Source of the DNA: Hahella sp. KA22
GTDB taxonomy: Bacteria > Pseudomonadota > Gammaproteobacteria > Pseudomonadales > Oleiphilaceae
Assembly: GCF_004135205.1 (NCBI RefSeq)
Contig: NZ_CP035490.1
Span: 5,695,501-5,759,500 of the forward strand
Reading direction: 5' to 3'
DNA: 64,000 nt
This document shows positions 1 through 8,868 of this stretch, piece by piece. Position numbers and translations under genes: made by a program. Positions within the stretch are counted from its first letter, which is position 1, and each line of letters begins with the position of its first letter. The notes under the pieces are model-generated. The model saw only the letters and a list, made by a program, of their open reading frames with translations, searched no databases and had not been told where the DNA came from.

Positions 1-496
1 ATGGCGGGGGGAGATAATTGCGGCGCTCTGCAGGAACACTTTCCCACCACAAATTACCATTCAATGAGGGAATGTCCTTCAGTAGTCCGTTTAACATTGG
101 CGGCGGCGGAGGTTCAGGATTCGCCCGCGCTATCAGTCGCTCAGCCAAGACAGGATCTGAGTTTGTAGGGAAGATGCCCTCGTCTTCTTCCCTTGCGATC
201 GGGCTAAATGGTTTTTTACCGTCTTTAAACACCAGAAGAATGTCGCCGCGTTCAACCAGCCTGACGAAGTCTTCCTTCCATTTCCGAAAGTACGGCGTCC
301 CTCTCCCGGGAAAGGCGCCGAAAGCAGAGCGAAAATGGGGACCTGAGAGGTTACCGACAATTTCGCTGACCTTCATATCATTGTTCAAACAGCGTTCAGC
401 GTAGCTGGCGGCGAAGAATGGAGACTCAACAAAAGACAAGTCAACAATGGTTAAATCTGTCCAATGTTTGAACTCGTACCGACGAGTTGAATACAT
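1..496 (-). CDS. Hypothetical protein, partial (3' end outside window)
   Basis: An open frame of 165 codons runs from an ATG at 496 to the window edge without a stop. An in-frame TAG lies just upstream of the ATG, and AGGGA sits about nine bases before it, so the start is well defined. The visible protein begins MYSTRRYEFKHWTD, has no signal peptide or membrane segment, and carries a short proline run (PEPPPPP) near residue 135. The family is not recognised. Codon use and the absence of stops support a real gene. It is transcribed away from the rest of the window, so its operon partners lie to the left. Confidence 0.6.
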   Translation of the reverse strand, partial: MYSTRRYEFKHWTDLTIVDLSFVESPFFAASYAERCLNNDMKVSEIVGNLSGPHFRSAFGAFPGRGTPYFRKWKEDFVRLVERGDILLVFKDGKKPFSPIAREEDEGIFPTNSDPVLAERLIARANPEPPPPPMLNGLLKDIPSLNGNLWWESVPAERRNYLPPP

Positions 497-708
497 GCGA
501 ATACATCCCTAGTAATCCGCCTTTACTGCTCATGACAGGTATTACGGCAAAGGAAGAGGCGAAACAAACCGTTACAATGCAAGTTTATTTTAATTTCCAT
601 TACCGCTTGGTTATATCATTCGGAGGGCATAGTACTCTTGACTGACAGCTTCGATATCTGAAGTGTTTGAGAGAATCTAGCGTGTAGCTGCTGCGGACTC
701 CATTATGT

Positions 709-1533
709 TCACCCGGTTTGTTCTTCTCTCACCGCAAACCAAAGTTGTTCCAGGAGTTGATTGATATGCGCGGCAAGATGCAGTCGCTGTTGGATTTCCG
801 TTGCGCTCAAGTTGGCGCAAACGGGTAAGACGTATAGGTCATTCGCTTCCAGATCATGGTGTTGCAGGAGCGAGGCCATGTCCAGCCAGGGCCAGCCCAA
901 GCCGGCGTATTCCCAGTCCAGCACGATAAGCTGTCCTTGATCCAGACACAGGTTGCCTGAGTGCAGATCATGGTGGGTCAGCGTCATTATGTCGTTGGGG
1001 ATAGCGGAAAACGCATCTTCCAGTTGCTGCAGACAAGCCTGATGTACAGCCGCAGCAGCACGCTCCTGCAGACGACGCCGATAGAGCGCCATCAAGGCCT
1101 GGTAATCGAATGCAGGGCCTTCAGTGATACGCTGCAGATCGGCGACAAACGCCAGTAACTGCCTGACAGTCTGTTGCGAGGCGGTGTCCTGTGCGCCTGC
1201 TTCGGTCAAACTGGCGCCATGATGCGCCATTAACAGCCAGCCTTCCCGCCATGCATTACACAACACCCGCGGCGCCCAGCGAGCGCCCTGGATCACGCGC
1301 AGCACATCCGCCTCAAGTCGCCGGTCAACGCCAAAGGCGCGTAGCGAGCTGGCGTTGATACGCAGCACCAAATCGCCTTGTGGTCCTTGCGCTCGAAACA
1401 GCATATTGCTGTGTCCTGACTCCAGCATGAGCCCCCAGTCCATCTCCTCCCCCAGAAAGGCGTCCGCCGCCCGCAGCCGCTCCGCAACAAACGGGCGTTG
1501 TGTGGGTTCTTCTGACTGTAGGGTATCGCTCAT
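709..1533 (-). CDS. Phosphotransferase of the choline/thiamine kinase (APH) fold
   Basis: A 274-residue small-molecule kinase. The family's catalytic loop is visible as LTHHDLHSGNLCL (Brenner motif HxDxxxxN), followed by the metal-binding motif VLDWEYAG. An N-terminal glycine-poor ATP lobe precedes it, with NMLFRAQGPQGDLVLRI resembling the start of choline and thiamine kinases. The length is typical of ThiK and LicA-type enzymes. It phosphorylates a hydroxyl on a small substrate in the cytoplasm. A few hundred bases away is a TPP-riboswitch-controlled thiamine transporter, which makes thiamine kinase (salvage of thiamine to thiamine phosphate) the most attractive guess, but it is on the opposite strand and choline or an aminoglycoside cannot be excluded. 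The family call is firm and the substrate is inferred. Confidence 0.75.
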   Translation of the reverse strand: MSDTLQSEEPTQRPFVAERLRAADAFLGEEMDWGLMLESGHSNMLFRAQGPQGDLVLRINASSLRAFGVDRRLEADVLRVIQGARWAPRVLCNAWREGWLLMAHHGASLTEAGAQDTASQQTVRQLLAFVADLQRITEGPAFDYQALMALYRRRLQERAAAAVHQACLQQLEDAFSAIPNDIMTLTHHDLHSGNLCLDQGQLIVLDWEYAGLGWPWLDMASLLQHHDLEANDLYVLPVCANLSATEIQQRLHLAAHINQLLEQLWFAVREEQTG

Positions 1534-1580
1534 GCCGTGCTCATTATTTAAGGGTGTGAAAGGTTTATGGGGGCGACAGG

Positions 1581-2141
1581 TTAATGGGTAGTCCAGTTTC
1601 CCGCCGCAATTCTCGCGTACACGCAGGTGTTACGAAACTGTCCCTGGTTATCCATGCGCTCATTGCGCAACACGCCCTCAAGCTGAAATCCTGCGCGCTC
1701 CGCCAGTTTGCGACTGCTGAGATTGCGTTCGTCCGTGGTCAGATAAACCCGGCTGGCGGCCAGCTCAAGCAGCGCATACTCCGCCAAAGCCTTTACGCCC
1801 TCAGTCATATAACCGGCGCCTTGCAGGCGCGCCGAGCCCCAATACCCCACCTCATGGTGACGCAAAGCAGCGTTGACCTTACGCAAACCGCACACTCCCG
1901 CCAACGCGCCGTCTTCCTTGCGCAACAGCATCAGATTCACTTCTTCCTCCAGCAGATAGCGCGCGTACGCCTGCCGGCACCAGCGGGAAGTCTCCTCCAC
2001 ACTCGGCGGCGGCGTCATCCAGTCCAGCCAGGGTTGTAGCTGATCCAGAGATTCTATGATTGTCTGGTTTAGCGCCGGACCGTCTTCCGGACTCACCACC
2101 CGCAGCGTTAAGCGCTCGGTTTCCATCTTTGTAAACGCCAT
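1581..2141 (-). CDS. GNAT acetyltransferase, RimJ/RimL type
   Basis: A 186-residue GCN5-related N-acetyltransferase. It starts with METERLTLRVVSPEDGPAL, the usual opening of the RimJ/RimL/SpeG-like subgroup. It has the acetyl-CoA segment GYWGSARLQGAGYMTEGV and the C-terminal N-x-x-S-x-x-x-x-E-x-x-GF pattern (NLSSRKLAERAGFQLEG). These enzymes transfer acetyl from acetyl-CoA to N-terminal amines or small amines in the cytosol. A strong AAGGAG lies upstream of the ATG at 2141; a second ATG five codons in (METERL) is an alternative. It is followed closely by the kinase gene on the same strand, so the two are probably co-transcribed. The target is unknown. Confidence 0.85.
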   Translation of the reverse strand: MAFTKMETERLTLRVVSPEDGPALNQTIIESLDQLQPWLDWMTPPPSVEETSRWCRQAYARYLLEEEVNLMLLRKEDGALAGVCGLRKVNAALRHHEVGYWGSARLQGAGYMTEGVKALAEYALLELAASRVYLTTDERNLSSRKLAERAGFQLEGVLRNERMDNQGQFRNTCVYARIAAGNWTTH

Positions 2142-2263
2142 CCTGTCTTGACTCCTTGTTAAGGTTTACTCGCATTACGCCGGCGCAGACAGCGTTTCCT
2201 CACTGCAAAATATCCTGCGTCCGCGTAGATTGTCCCATCGCTTTTGGTTAGAATCCGGGCAGT

Positions 2264-2385
2264 CTCATCGGGGCGCCTGACTCTACTGCGTTTATTCGAC
2301 GCGCCATTGCGCACGAACGCGCGCCAGTCAGGCTGAGAGTGTACCCGTAGAACCTGATCCAGTTAATGCTGGCGTAGGAAATGAG
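2264..2385 (+). promoter_or_regulatory. TPP riboswitch (THI element)
   Basis: The conserved thiamine pyrophosphate aptamer blocks are present in order: CTGAGA at 2333, then ACCTGATCCAGTTAATGC from 2352 and GGCGTAGGAA to 2380. A closing P1 helix is formed by CTCAT at 2264 with ATGAG at 2381. The region between P3 and the CTGAGA block is expanded by a GC-rich hairpin. It lies 65 bases before the start of thiB, so thiamine uptake is probably switched off when TPP is abundant. Confidence 0.95.
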
Positions 2386-2449
2386 GCCGGCTAATCCGCT
2401 TTCTGGATCAAGTCGCCGCTTCCGCGCCTCGCTGTATAGAGGAGCTTCC

Positions 2450-3466
2450 ATGTTCAACCTGTTTCACACTGCATCCGTCTCTCGCGTCGCCCGCACGCTT
2501 ATCGCCGCTGCTGTCGCGACTTTCGCCACCAGCGCCAGCGCAGCGGAAGAGCTGACGGTCTACACCTACGACTCTTTCATCAGCGAATGGGGCCCCGGTC
2601 CTGCGCTGAAAAAAAGCTTCGAAGCCGCCTGTCAGTGCGACCTTAAATTCGTCGCCCTGGAAGACGGGGTCAGCATTCTTAACCGGCTGCGCATCGAAGG
2701 CAAGAACGCCAAAGCAGATGTAGTGCTGGGCCTGGACACCGGACTGATAGAAGAAACCCGCAAAGAAGGCCTGGTGCAACCGCACGCGGTCGCCTTTGAC
2801 GCCCTGACGCCAGTGTTGAAATGGAGTGATAAAGACTTCGTGCCTTTCGATTATGGCTATTTCTCATTCATCTACGACAGCCAGAAAATCAAGCAGCCGG
2901 CGCAATCCCTGCAAGAGCTGGTGAACTCCTCCGCTTCGGTGATTTATCAGGACCCGCGCACCAGCACGCCGGGCCAGGGCATGATGATGTGGATGAAGAG
3001 CGCATACGGCGATCAGGCGGAAAACGCATGGAAACAGTTGGCGCAACATACCGTCACCGTCACCAAAGGCTGGTGGGAAGCCTACAGCATGTTCCTGGAA
3101 GGCGACGCGGACTACGTACTCAGCTACAGCACGTCTCCCGCCTATCACCAGGTGGCTGAAGACAAATCGCAGTACAAGGCGGCGCTGTTCAGCGAAGGCC
3201 ATGTGATGCAAGTGGAAGTCGCCGCCATCGCGGCGAATAGCGCGAAGAAGGAGCTGGCGAATCGCTTCCTTGAATTTCTGATTTCTCAGGAAGCGCAGGA
3301 AGTCATCCCCGTGACCAACTGGATGCTGCCGGTCCGCCAGGGAGTCAAACTGCCCACCGCATTCGATACGCTGATTCAGCCGAAACCCATTGAGTTGACG
3401 CCAGAGTACATCGCGGCGAACCGTAAAGCATGGATCAAGGAATGGCGCAGCGCCGTCGCCCAATAA
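2450..3466 (+). CDS. thiB: Thiamine ABC transporter, periplasmic binding protein ThiB
   Basis: A 338-residue periplasmic solute-binding protein. It has a Sec signal peptide (about residues 1-31, ending TSASA) followed by the ThiB-type start EELTVYTYDSFISEWGPG. Other hallmarks are VLGLDTGLIEETRKEGL and the ligand-site region KGWWEAYSMFLEGDADYVLS. It captures thiamine and its phosphates for the ThiPQ importer. The ATG at 2450 is chosen because GGAG sits five bases upstream and the signal peptide begins there; longer in-frame extensions run into the riboswitch. It is the first gene of thiBPQ, directly behind a TPP riboswitch, which fixes the assignment. Confidence 0.95.
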   Translation: MFNLFHTASVSRVARTLIAAAVATFATSASAAEELTVYTYDSFISEWGPGPALKKSFEAACQCDLKFVALEDGVSILNRLRIEGKNAKADVVLGLDTGLIEETRKEGLVQPHAVAFDALTPVLKWSDKDFVPFDYGYFSFIYDSQKIKQPAQSLQELVNSSASVIYQDPRTSTPGQGMMMWMKSAYGDQAENAWKQLAQHTVTVTKGWWEAYSMFLEGDADYVLSYSTSPAYHQVAEDKSQYKAALFSEGHVMQVEVAAIAANSAKKELANRFLEFLISQEAQEVIPVTNWMLPVRQGVKLPTAFDTLIQPKPIELTPEYIAANRKAWIKEWRSAVAQ

Positions 3467-3527
3467 GCGTCGCCATCCCTGTTTGTTGTCTTAACGGGTC
3501 GGCTTTTTCCATGCAGGTTGTACTTTG

Positions 3528-5099
3528 ATGAAGCTGAGCGCATTCACCTCAGGCAAATGGGCCGGCTGGCCCGCTCTGGGTTTGGTCGCCGCCGCAACGG
3601 CCCTGGCCTTCGGCGGTCTGATTGGGTTCAATCGCAGCGAGTTCGATTGGAGCTATTTCAGCGACCCCTACTTTCTCGCGATCCTGCGCTTCACCCTGTT
3701 ACAGGCGACGTTGAGCGCAGCGCTCTCGGTAATCCTGGCCTGGCCGACGGCGATGGCGCTCAGCTATCTCAAGGACAGCACGCACAAGCGCGCGTTTCTA
3801 AGTCTGTGCGTGCTCTGTTTCGTGATGCCGACGCTGATCGTGATCACCGGCATTATCAGTCTGCTGGGTCGTTCCGGCAGTCTCAGCCCTTTGTTGGGAG
3901 AAGACTGGAACCTGTATGGCCTGAGCGGCATCCTGATTGCCCATATCTACCTTAATCTGCCGTTTGCGGTGCGCACCCTGTATTTGCGTCTGCAGTCCAT
4001 CCCCGACGCCAGTTGGCGTCTGGCGCGCCAGCTCAAATTCACACGCGAGCAGCGTTTCTGGCGTTTGGAATGGGCGGCGGCGCACAGCGCCACCTGGCTA
4101 TTGCTGGGCTTTATCTTCGTCATTTGCTTCAACAGCTTCGCCGTCGTGCTGGCGCTGGGCGGCGGCCCCAAGGCCACCACCCTGGAAGTCGCCATTTATC
4201 AGGCGCTGAAATACGACTTCAATATCTCTGAAGCTCTGGCGCTGGCCTGGGTGCAGCTACTGATCGCCGGCTCCGCGTTCCTGCTGGTGTCGTTCTGCGG
4301 CAAAGTGTCCTGGCTCAGCCCCGCCTCTGCGCCAGCGCAACTAAGGCCCCCGGCGACGCGACTCGAACAGGCGGCGTATCGCCTGCTCTACGCCTGTGGC
4401 TGGCTGTTTTTATTGGCGCCGTTGCTGGCGCTGGCGCCGCGGGTGATTCATAGCGGCGTGGATATGGAATTCTGGCGTTCTCTGAGCCGCCCATTACTGA
4501 TCACACTTGGCCTGGGCGTTGTTTCGACGGTGTTGTCGATCAGTCTTGCCTACAGCGCCTTGCGCCCCTATCGTCGCGCTCGCATGCAACATTCCCCCGC
4601 TGCGTTGTGGCTGGACTGGCTCACCTCGCACTCACTGGCGGTGCCCGCTATGGTGCTGTCCGTTGGACTGTTCGTGTTGCTATTGCCGCACCTGGACCTG
4701 GATCATTGGGGCATCTGGCTGGTGGCGGTGATTAATGGGTTGATCACCGTTCCTTTCGCGGCGTCACAACTGAAGCCGGCGCTATTGAACTTCGACAGCC
4801 AATATCACCGCCTGGCGCTTTCCTTGAAACTGACCTCCCGGGAGCGCCGCCGCATTGAATGGAGCTATATGGCGCCGGCCATTCGCACCGCCGCCGCCTT
4901 TGTCGCCATGCTGGCCATGGGAGACGTGGCGATTTACTCTATTTTCGGCAACCAGGACTTCGTCACCCTGCCCTGGCTGATTTATGGTTACGCCAGTACT
5001 TATCGCCTGAACGAAGCCTCACTGGCCTCCATGGTGTTCCTGGGCGTCTGCGGCCTGCTGATTTTTTATCTGGAGAAACAATCCCCCCGTCATGCTTGA
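3528..5099 (+). CDS. thiP: Thiamine ABC transporter permease ThiP
   Basis: A 523-residue inner-membrane permease with about twelve hydrophobic segments. It is built as two homologous halves, as in other ThiP/FbpB-type fused permeases. Each half carries a cytoplasmic EAA-like loop that docks the ATPase: one around SWRLARQLKFTREQRFWRLEW, the second around HRLALSLKLTSRERRRIEWSY. It forms the channel for thiamine delivered by ThiB. The ATG at 3528 is preferred over the adjacent TTG at 3525. The last codons overlap thiQ by eight bases, indicating translational coupling. Confidence 0.93.
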   Translation: MKLSAFTSGKWAGWPALGLVAAATALAFGGLIGFNRSEFDWSYFSDPYFLAILRFTLLQATLSAALSVILAWPTAMALSYLKDSTHKRAFLSLCVLCFVMPTLIVITGIISLLGRSGSLSPLLGEDWNLYGLSGILIAHIYLNLPFAVRTLYLRLQSIPDASWRLARQLKFTREQRFWRLEWAAAHSATWLLLGFIFVICFNSFAVVLALGGGPKATTLEVAIYQALKYDFNISEALALAWVQLLIAGSAFLLVSFCGKVSWLSPASAPAQLRPPATRLEQAAYRLLYACGWLFLLAPLLALAPRVIHSGVDMEFWRSLSRPLLITLGLGVVSTVLSISLAYSALRPYRRARMQHSPAALWLDWLTSHSLAVPAMVLSVGLFVLLLPHLDLDHWGIWLVAVINGLITVPFAASQLKPALLNFDSQYHRLALSLKLTSRERRRIEWSYMAPAIRTAAAFVAMLAMGDVAIYSIFGNQDFVTLPWLIYGYASTYRLNEASLASMVFLGVCGLLIFYLEKQSPRHA

Positions 5100-5709
5100 A
5101 ATCCGCGCACTTCAAATTAAACGGGGCGCCCGCACCCTGCATTACGATCTGCAAGTCGCCCAAGGGGAAATCATCGCCCTGCAGGGCGTTAGCGGCGTAG
5201 GGAAATCCACATTGCTGGAAGCCATCGCCGGTTTTGTCGCGCTGGAAGCGGGGCGCCTGGCCTGGGAAGACAAGGACCTCACCCACACGCCACCGGAACA
5301 GCGCCCGGTCGCCATGTTGTTTCAGGATTACAACCTGTTCGAACACCTCACTGTCATGGCGAATTTGAAACTAGGGGTAGACGTTGCGATGCATTTTGAG
5401 ATTCCCAACCAGGCCCAGGCTTTGGGAATCGCCGACCAGTTGGAAAAGCTTCCCGGTCGCCTCTCTGGAGGGCAGCGCCAGCGGGCGGCTCTGTTGCGCA
5501 CGATGCTGCGGCCAGAACCGTTGATTCTACTGGATGAGCCCTTTTCAGAGTTGGATGCGGACACCCGTCGCCTCGCGACGGAGTGGACCCGCACGATGGC
5601 GGAGCGGTTCGGCAAAACCCTGTTGATGGTTACTCATCAACGTGAGGACGTCAGCCGGCTTGCGCACCGCGCAATTCATCTCAACGACGCAGAGTCAGAC
5701 GCCGTTTAG
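5092..5709 (+). CDS. thiQ: Thiamine ABC transporter ATPase ThiQ
   Basis: A 205-residue ABC ATPase with Walker A GVSGVGKST (residues 32-40), Q-loop at LFQDYNLF, signature LSGGQRQR (124-131), Walker B LILLDEP (144-150) and H-loop VTHQ. The length is that of the short ThiQ subfamily. It powers thiamine import with ThiB and ThiP, and it overlaps thiP, completing the operon under the TPP riboswitch. It is the last gene before a convergent gene; no clear intrinsic terminator is seen in the 24-base gap. Confidence 0.95.
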   Translation: MLEIRALQIKRGARTLHYDLQVAQGEIIALQGVSGVGKSTLLEAIAGFVALEAGRLAWEDKDLTHTPPEQRPVAMLFQDYNLFEHLTVMANLKLGVDVAMHFEIPNQAQALGIADQLEKLPGRLSGGQRQRAALLRTMLRPEPLILLDEPFSELDADTRRLATEWTRTMAERFGKTLLMVTHQREDVSRLAHRAIHLNDAESDAV

Positions 5710-5732
5710 TTTAGGCAATCGTCTTTGTGCAA

Positions 5733-6794
5733 TCACAACCGATCCGCCGTGTTGTTCAACGCATCCTCATAAACGCCGCGCAACGCGCTCCAGGCGTACT
5801 CGCGCATATCGCAAGGGCTCGCGGATGGGGCGTCCAGCAATAAATCTACGGCTTCCTCCGCATCCTGATAACGGCGACTATGCGGAAACAGTTCAGGATA
5901 ACTCAGGCGATCCGGCGTCACCGGCGCGCAACCAAGCGCAGCCGCCTCCATCATCGCCAGTCCCTGAAACTCATGCTGAGCCGTGGATAGCGCCGCATGC
6001 GCCCGGCTCAGCCAGCGCCAATAGGCTTCGCGACTTTCCGCGTAATCATCGAATAAAAGGTGCGCGGCGAACTCTTCCTGCAGTTGGCTCCAGGCGAGAG
6101 GCGCCTGTCTGAAGCGGCGTCCGAGCATGACGAGCTGAAAGTCATGTGTCCTCGCCCGCAGCCGTCGCAAAATCATCAGCAGATCATCCACGCCTTTGTC
6201 GTATTCCACCCGATGATTCCAGACGATGGTCAACGGCTGTTCGCCCTTTTTCTCGCGAGGGAAGCGCATTAGTTCGTCTTCCAATGGAACGGGAATCACC
6301 TGGCTTTTATCGCGAATACGGCGACACAACTCTGCGTCCACTGCATCCGGCAAGCGGGTAATCAGACTCTCCAGGCCAGCAAGAAAAGATTCCAGATTGA
6401 ACGTCGTATTGAACACCACACGGTCGGCGGCCAATGCGGCGTAGATATTCACCATGGCCGGATCGATACTGTCGTGCTGCTCTTCCGAACGGGGGTAGGC
6501 CAACTGATTCTCGTGAAAGTAGACCAGCAACGGCGTCACCGCCAGATTCGGATACAGCCCGCGCAAGGTGGCGACATCGGCCATGGAAGTGGCTACGATC
6601 AGATCATACGCCCCTCGCAGCGCTTCGTCTTCATACAGGCTCCAACTGATCGGCGCCCCGCGAATACGCCAGCGAAAGAAGCGAGGCGGCAGGCTGAGCG
6701 AAACCCAATCATGTTCCGGGAACGCCTTGAGCAAACCTTGTCGCCAACGTTTATGGCTGTCTACATCGTAGGCGGATAGCAGCAGTATTTTCAT
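5733..6794 (-). CDS. DUF3524/GTDC1-type glycosyltransferase, possible tRNA-queuosine mannosyltransferase
   Basis: A 353-residue soluble GT-B glycosyltransferase. The N-terminal region (MKILLLSAYDVDSHKRW, then HDWVSLSLPPRFFRWRIRG) is characteristic of the DUF3524 domain of the GTDC1 family. The C-terminal half has the GT4-type nucleotide-sugar site ending in EFQGLAMMEAAALGCAPVTP. The animal member GTDC1 (QTMAN) mannosylates queuosine in tRNA-Asp, and bacterial relatives are often named on that basis; whether this copy does so is inferred. It has no signal peptide or transmembrane segment, so it should act in the cytosol. It converges on thiQ and appears to be transcribed alone. Confidence 0.75.
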   Translation of the reverse strand: MKILLLSAYDVDSHKRWRQGLLKAFPEHDWVSLSLPPRFFRWRIRGAPISWSLYEDEALRGAYDLIVATSMADVATLRGLYPNLAVTPLLVYFHENQLAYPRSEEQHDSIDPAMVNIYAALAADRVVFNTTFNLESFLAGLESLITRLPDAVDAELCRRIRDKSQVIPVPLEDELMRFPREKKGEQPLTIVWNHRVEYDKGVDDLLMILRRLRARTHDFQLVMLGRRFRQAPLAWSQLQEEFAAHLLFDDYAESREAYWRWLSRAHAALSTAQHEFQGLAMMEAAALGCAPVTPDRLSYPELFPHSRRYQDAEEAVDLLLDAPSASPCDMREYAWSALRGVYEDALNNTADRL

Positions 6795-6844
6795 GAGTAA
6801 TCCGTTTTATGGATGTGGGCGGCCGCACTATGTGTCTGCGCCGG

Positions 6845-7035
6845 ATGATTAACATGCCATGATCATCGACTTGTTAATATTAATCCGGCAGACAAATAGC
6901 TTCCTTCTATTTGTCTGCAACGACAGGGCCTGCACAGGTCAGGCCCTGTCTCCCGCGGCTTGTCGCCGCGCAGGCGCGTCCATGCGCCTGGTTATTAACA
7001 TGCCAATATCATTGCCATGTTAATAATAACAATCA
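6845..7035 (+). repeat. Dispersed multi-hairpin element, copy 1
   Basis: About 150 bases from 6880 match copies at 47464 (inverted) and 50812. The element is a chain of inverted repeats: GCAGACAAATAG with its complement, CAGGGCCTG/CAGGCCCTG, CGCGGC/GCCGCG, CAGGCGC/GCGCCTG, and a last hairpin ATTAACATG/CATGTTAAT. A degenerate extra copy of the last hairpin (6846-6880) precedes it here. It sits in a 480-base gap between divergent genes and holds no coding sequence. Confidence 0.85.
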
Positions 7036-7274
7036 GGGAGTTAGAAAACGTCTTTAAATGGCCTAAAAAAACCACCTGTCATTCGACAAAGTTTTACGGG
7101 CGTTCTACGAATTTTGCGATAGACTTTTATTGAGCGGCGCACTTAAAAGCGACCCTGGCGGAGCATTTCAATCCCGTCGCCAATGCGGCGCCGCAAGCTG
7201 TAAGCGAACAATTTCCCCTGGCCTGATTTTCAGCAGACCTTCGTAACACTCACGGGCGTGAGCAGGTTGACGCA

Positions 7275-7898
7275 ATGCCGCTGTTGTCGCTTAGAGACCT
7301 AGCCATAGGCTCTCTCAAACCTTTCTCCAATCACCTTTATGAGGGTGACTGCGTCGCTCTGAGCGGTCCATCCGGCTGTGGTAAAAGCCTGCTGTTGCGC
7401 GCCATCGCTGATCTGGACCCGCACTCTGGGACCTGTTTCCTGCGTGGAGAAGCCTGCGACCAGATTCCCGCGCCGGAGTGGCGGCGCCGAGTGATGCTCA
7501 CTCCCAGCGAGTGCCGTTGGTGGCTGCCTACCGTGGCAGAGCATATGCCCGCCGACATGCCGCCTTCCTGGTACGAAAAAGCCGGTTTCAATCCCGATGT
7601 GGCGGGCTGGGAAGCGAGCCGCCTCTCCAGCGGCGAACGTCAACGCCTGGGCCTGATTCGCACCCTGTCGCGAGCGCCTGTCGTCGCGCTTCTCGATGAG
7701 CCGAGCGCCAATCTGGACAATCGCAATCGTGAGCGCGTCGAGCGGATGCTGACCGCCTATCTGGCGGAGCCTGGCCGGGCGATCTGTCTGGTCAGCCACG
7801 ATCAGGAACAGTGTCTGCGTCTGGCCAATCGCTTTTGGAATATCATTGACGACAAAGTGAGAGAGCTGAGCGAACTCACTCCCACTTTCCAAGTTTAA
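7275..7898 (+). CDS. fetA: Iron exporter ATPase, FetA (YbbL) family
   Basis: A 207-residue ABC ATPase with Walker A GPSGCGKS (31-38), an unusual signature LSSGERQR (117-124), Walker B VVALLDEP (137-144) and H-loop SHDQ. The short length and the pairing with a UPF0014 permease identify the FetAB system. In E. coli that system exports iron and protects against oxidative stress. The segment TPSECRWWLPTVAEHM in the helical region is typical of YbbL. The gene is separated from fetB by 19 bases and is its operon partner. No Fur box was recognised upstream. Confidence 0.88.
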   Translation: MPLLSLRDLAIGSLKPFSNHLYEGDCVALSGPSGCGKSLLLRAIADLDPHSGTCFLRGEACDQIPAPEWRRRVMLTPSECRWWLPTVAEHMPADMPPSWYEKAGFNPDVAGWEASRLSSGERQRLGLIRTLSRAPVVALLDEPSANLDNRNRERVERMLTAYLAEPGRAICLVSHDQEQCLRLANRFWNIIDDKVRELSELTPTFQV

Positions 7899-7917
7899 GC
7901 GCCATTTTTTAGGCTGC

Positions 7918-8718
7918 ATGATGAGCATTATTCACTTAAGCATCTGGGACTTGGGCTTATGCGCACTGTTGGTGTGCAGTCTGGCCTGGATTAACTGGCG
8001 ACAAGCGCCGGACCTCAGCTCAGGAATACTGATCGGCGTCGCGCGCCTGACCATACAATTGAGCTTGATCGGTATGGCGCTGAAGTTTCTATTCGCCCAG
8101 ACTTCGCTGCCCTGGGTGCTTATGGTCAGCCTGTTTATGGCCGCCATGGCGGGACGGGAGGTGGGAGCGCGGCAAGAACACAGATTCACGGAAGGCTGGA
8201 CTTTCCGCATCGGTCTGTTCGCCATGACAGCGAGTTCCTATTCCATGATCTTGATTGTCCTGCTGGCGCTTATCCAACCGGAGCCCTGGTATAAGCCGCA
8301 ATACGCGATTCCCTTGCTGGGCATGATTCTCGGCAACACTCTGAACGGCGTGTCACTGTGTCTCGATCGTCTTACCGCCGGGGCCAGAAACCAGAAAGAC
8401 CTTATCGAAGGTCGCCTTATGCTGGGCGAGCCCGCCGAGGAGGCGATTCAAGACCAGCGCAGGCAGGCCTTGCATGCGGGCATGACGCCCGCCATCAATG
8501 GCATGGCCACAGCGGGCGTCGTCAGCCTTCCCGGTATGATGACGGGACAGATTCTCGCGGGCAGTCCACCGGAAACCGCCGTGGCCTACCAGATCATGAT
8601 ATTCCTGATGATTGTCGCCGCCACCGGCTTTGGAACCTGGATCGCCAACCGGCTGGCCATCTGGCGTCTGTTCGACGAACGCCACCGTTTGCGCCTGGAT
8701 CGGCTGGCGTTGAAATGA
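7918..8718 (+). CDS. fetB: Iron exporter permease, FetB (YbbM, UPF0014)
   Basis: A 266-residue polytopic membrane protein with about seven hydrophobic segments. UPF0014 hallmarks are visible: LIGVARLTIQLSLIGMALK, FMAAMAGREVGARQEHR, PLLGMILGNTLNGVSLCLDRL, and MTPAINGMATAGVVSLPGMM. It forms the membrane part of the FetAB exporter. Two adjacent ATG codons (7918 and 7921) are possible starts; both follow AGG. It lies directly downstream of the ATPase gene. The family call is firm; iron as substrate follows from E. coli. Confidence 0.9.
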   Translation: MMSIIHLSIWDLGLCALLVCSLAWINWRQAPDLSSGILIGVARLTIQLSLIGMALKFLFAQTSLPWVLMVSLFMAAMAGREVGARQEHRFTEGWTFRIGLFAMTASSYSMILIVLLALIQPEPWYKPQYAIPLLGMILGNTLNGVSLCLDRLTAGARNQKDLIEGRLMLGEPAEEAIQDQRRQALHAGMTPAINGMATAGVVSLPGMMTGQILAGSPPETAVAYQIMIFLMIVAATGFGTWIANRLAIWRLFDERHRLRLDRLALK

Positions 8719-8868
8719 GCTGCGTCCGTTGTCATCAGAACGTCATCGCTCAAAGCCAAGATCGGCCACAGTTCTTTACGCTCCCGTTTCAGGCTATATT
8801 AGACGCACAACCAGCCGTCAGACGCCCGGCTCGGGCCAGACTCCAACCTAGCGAATCCGACTACGCCT

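Noticed and set aside
6880-7035. Attachment site or integron attC
   Set aside because: No integrase or cassette structure; the chain of independent hairpins with other copies elsewhere fits a dispersed element better.
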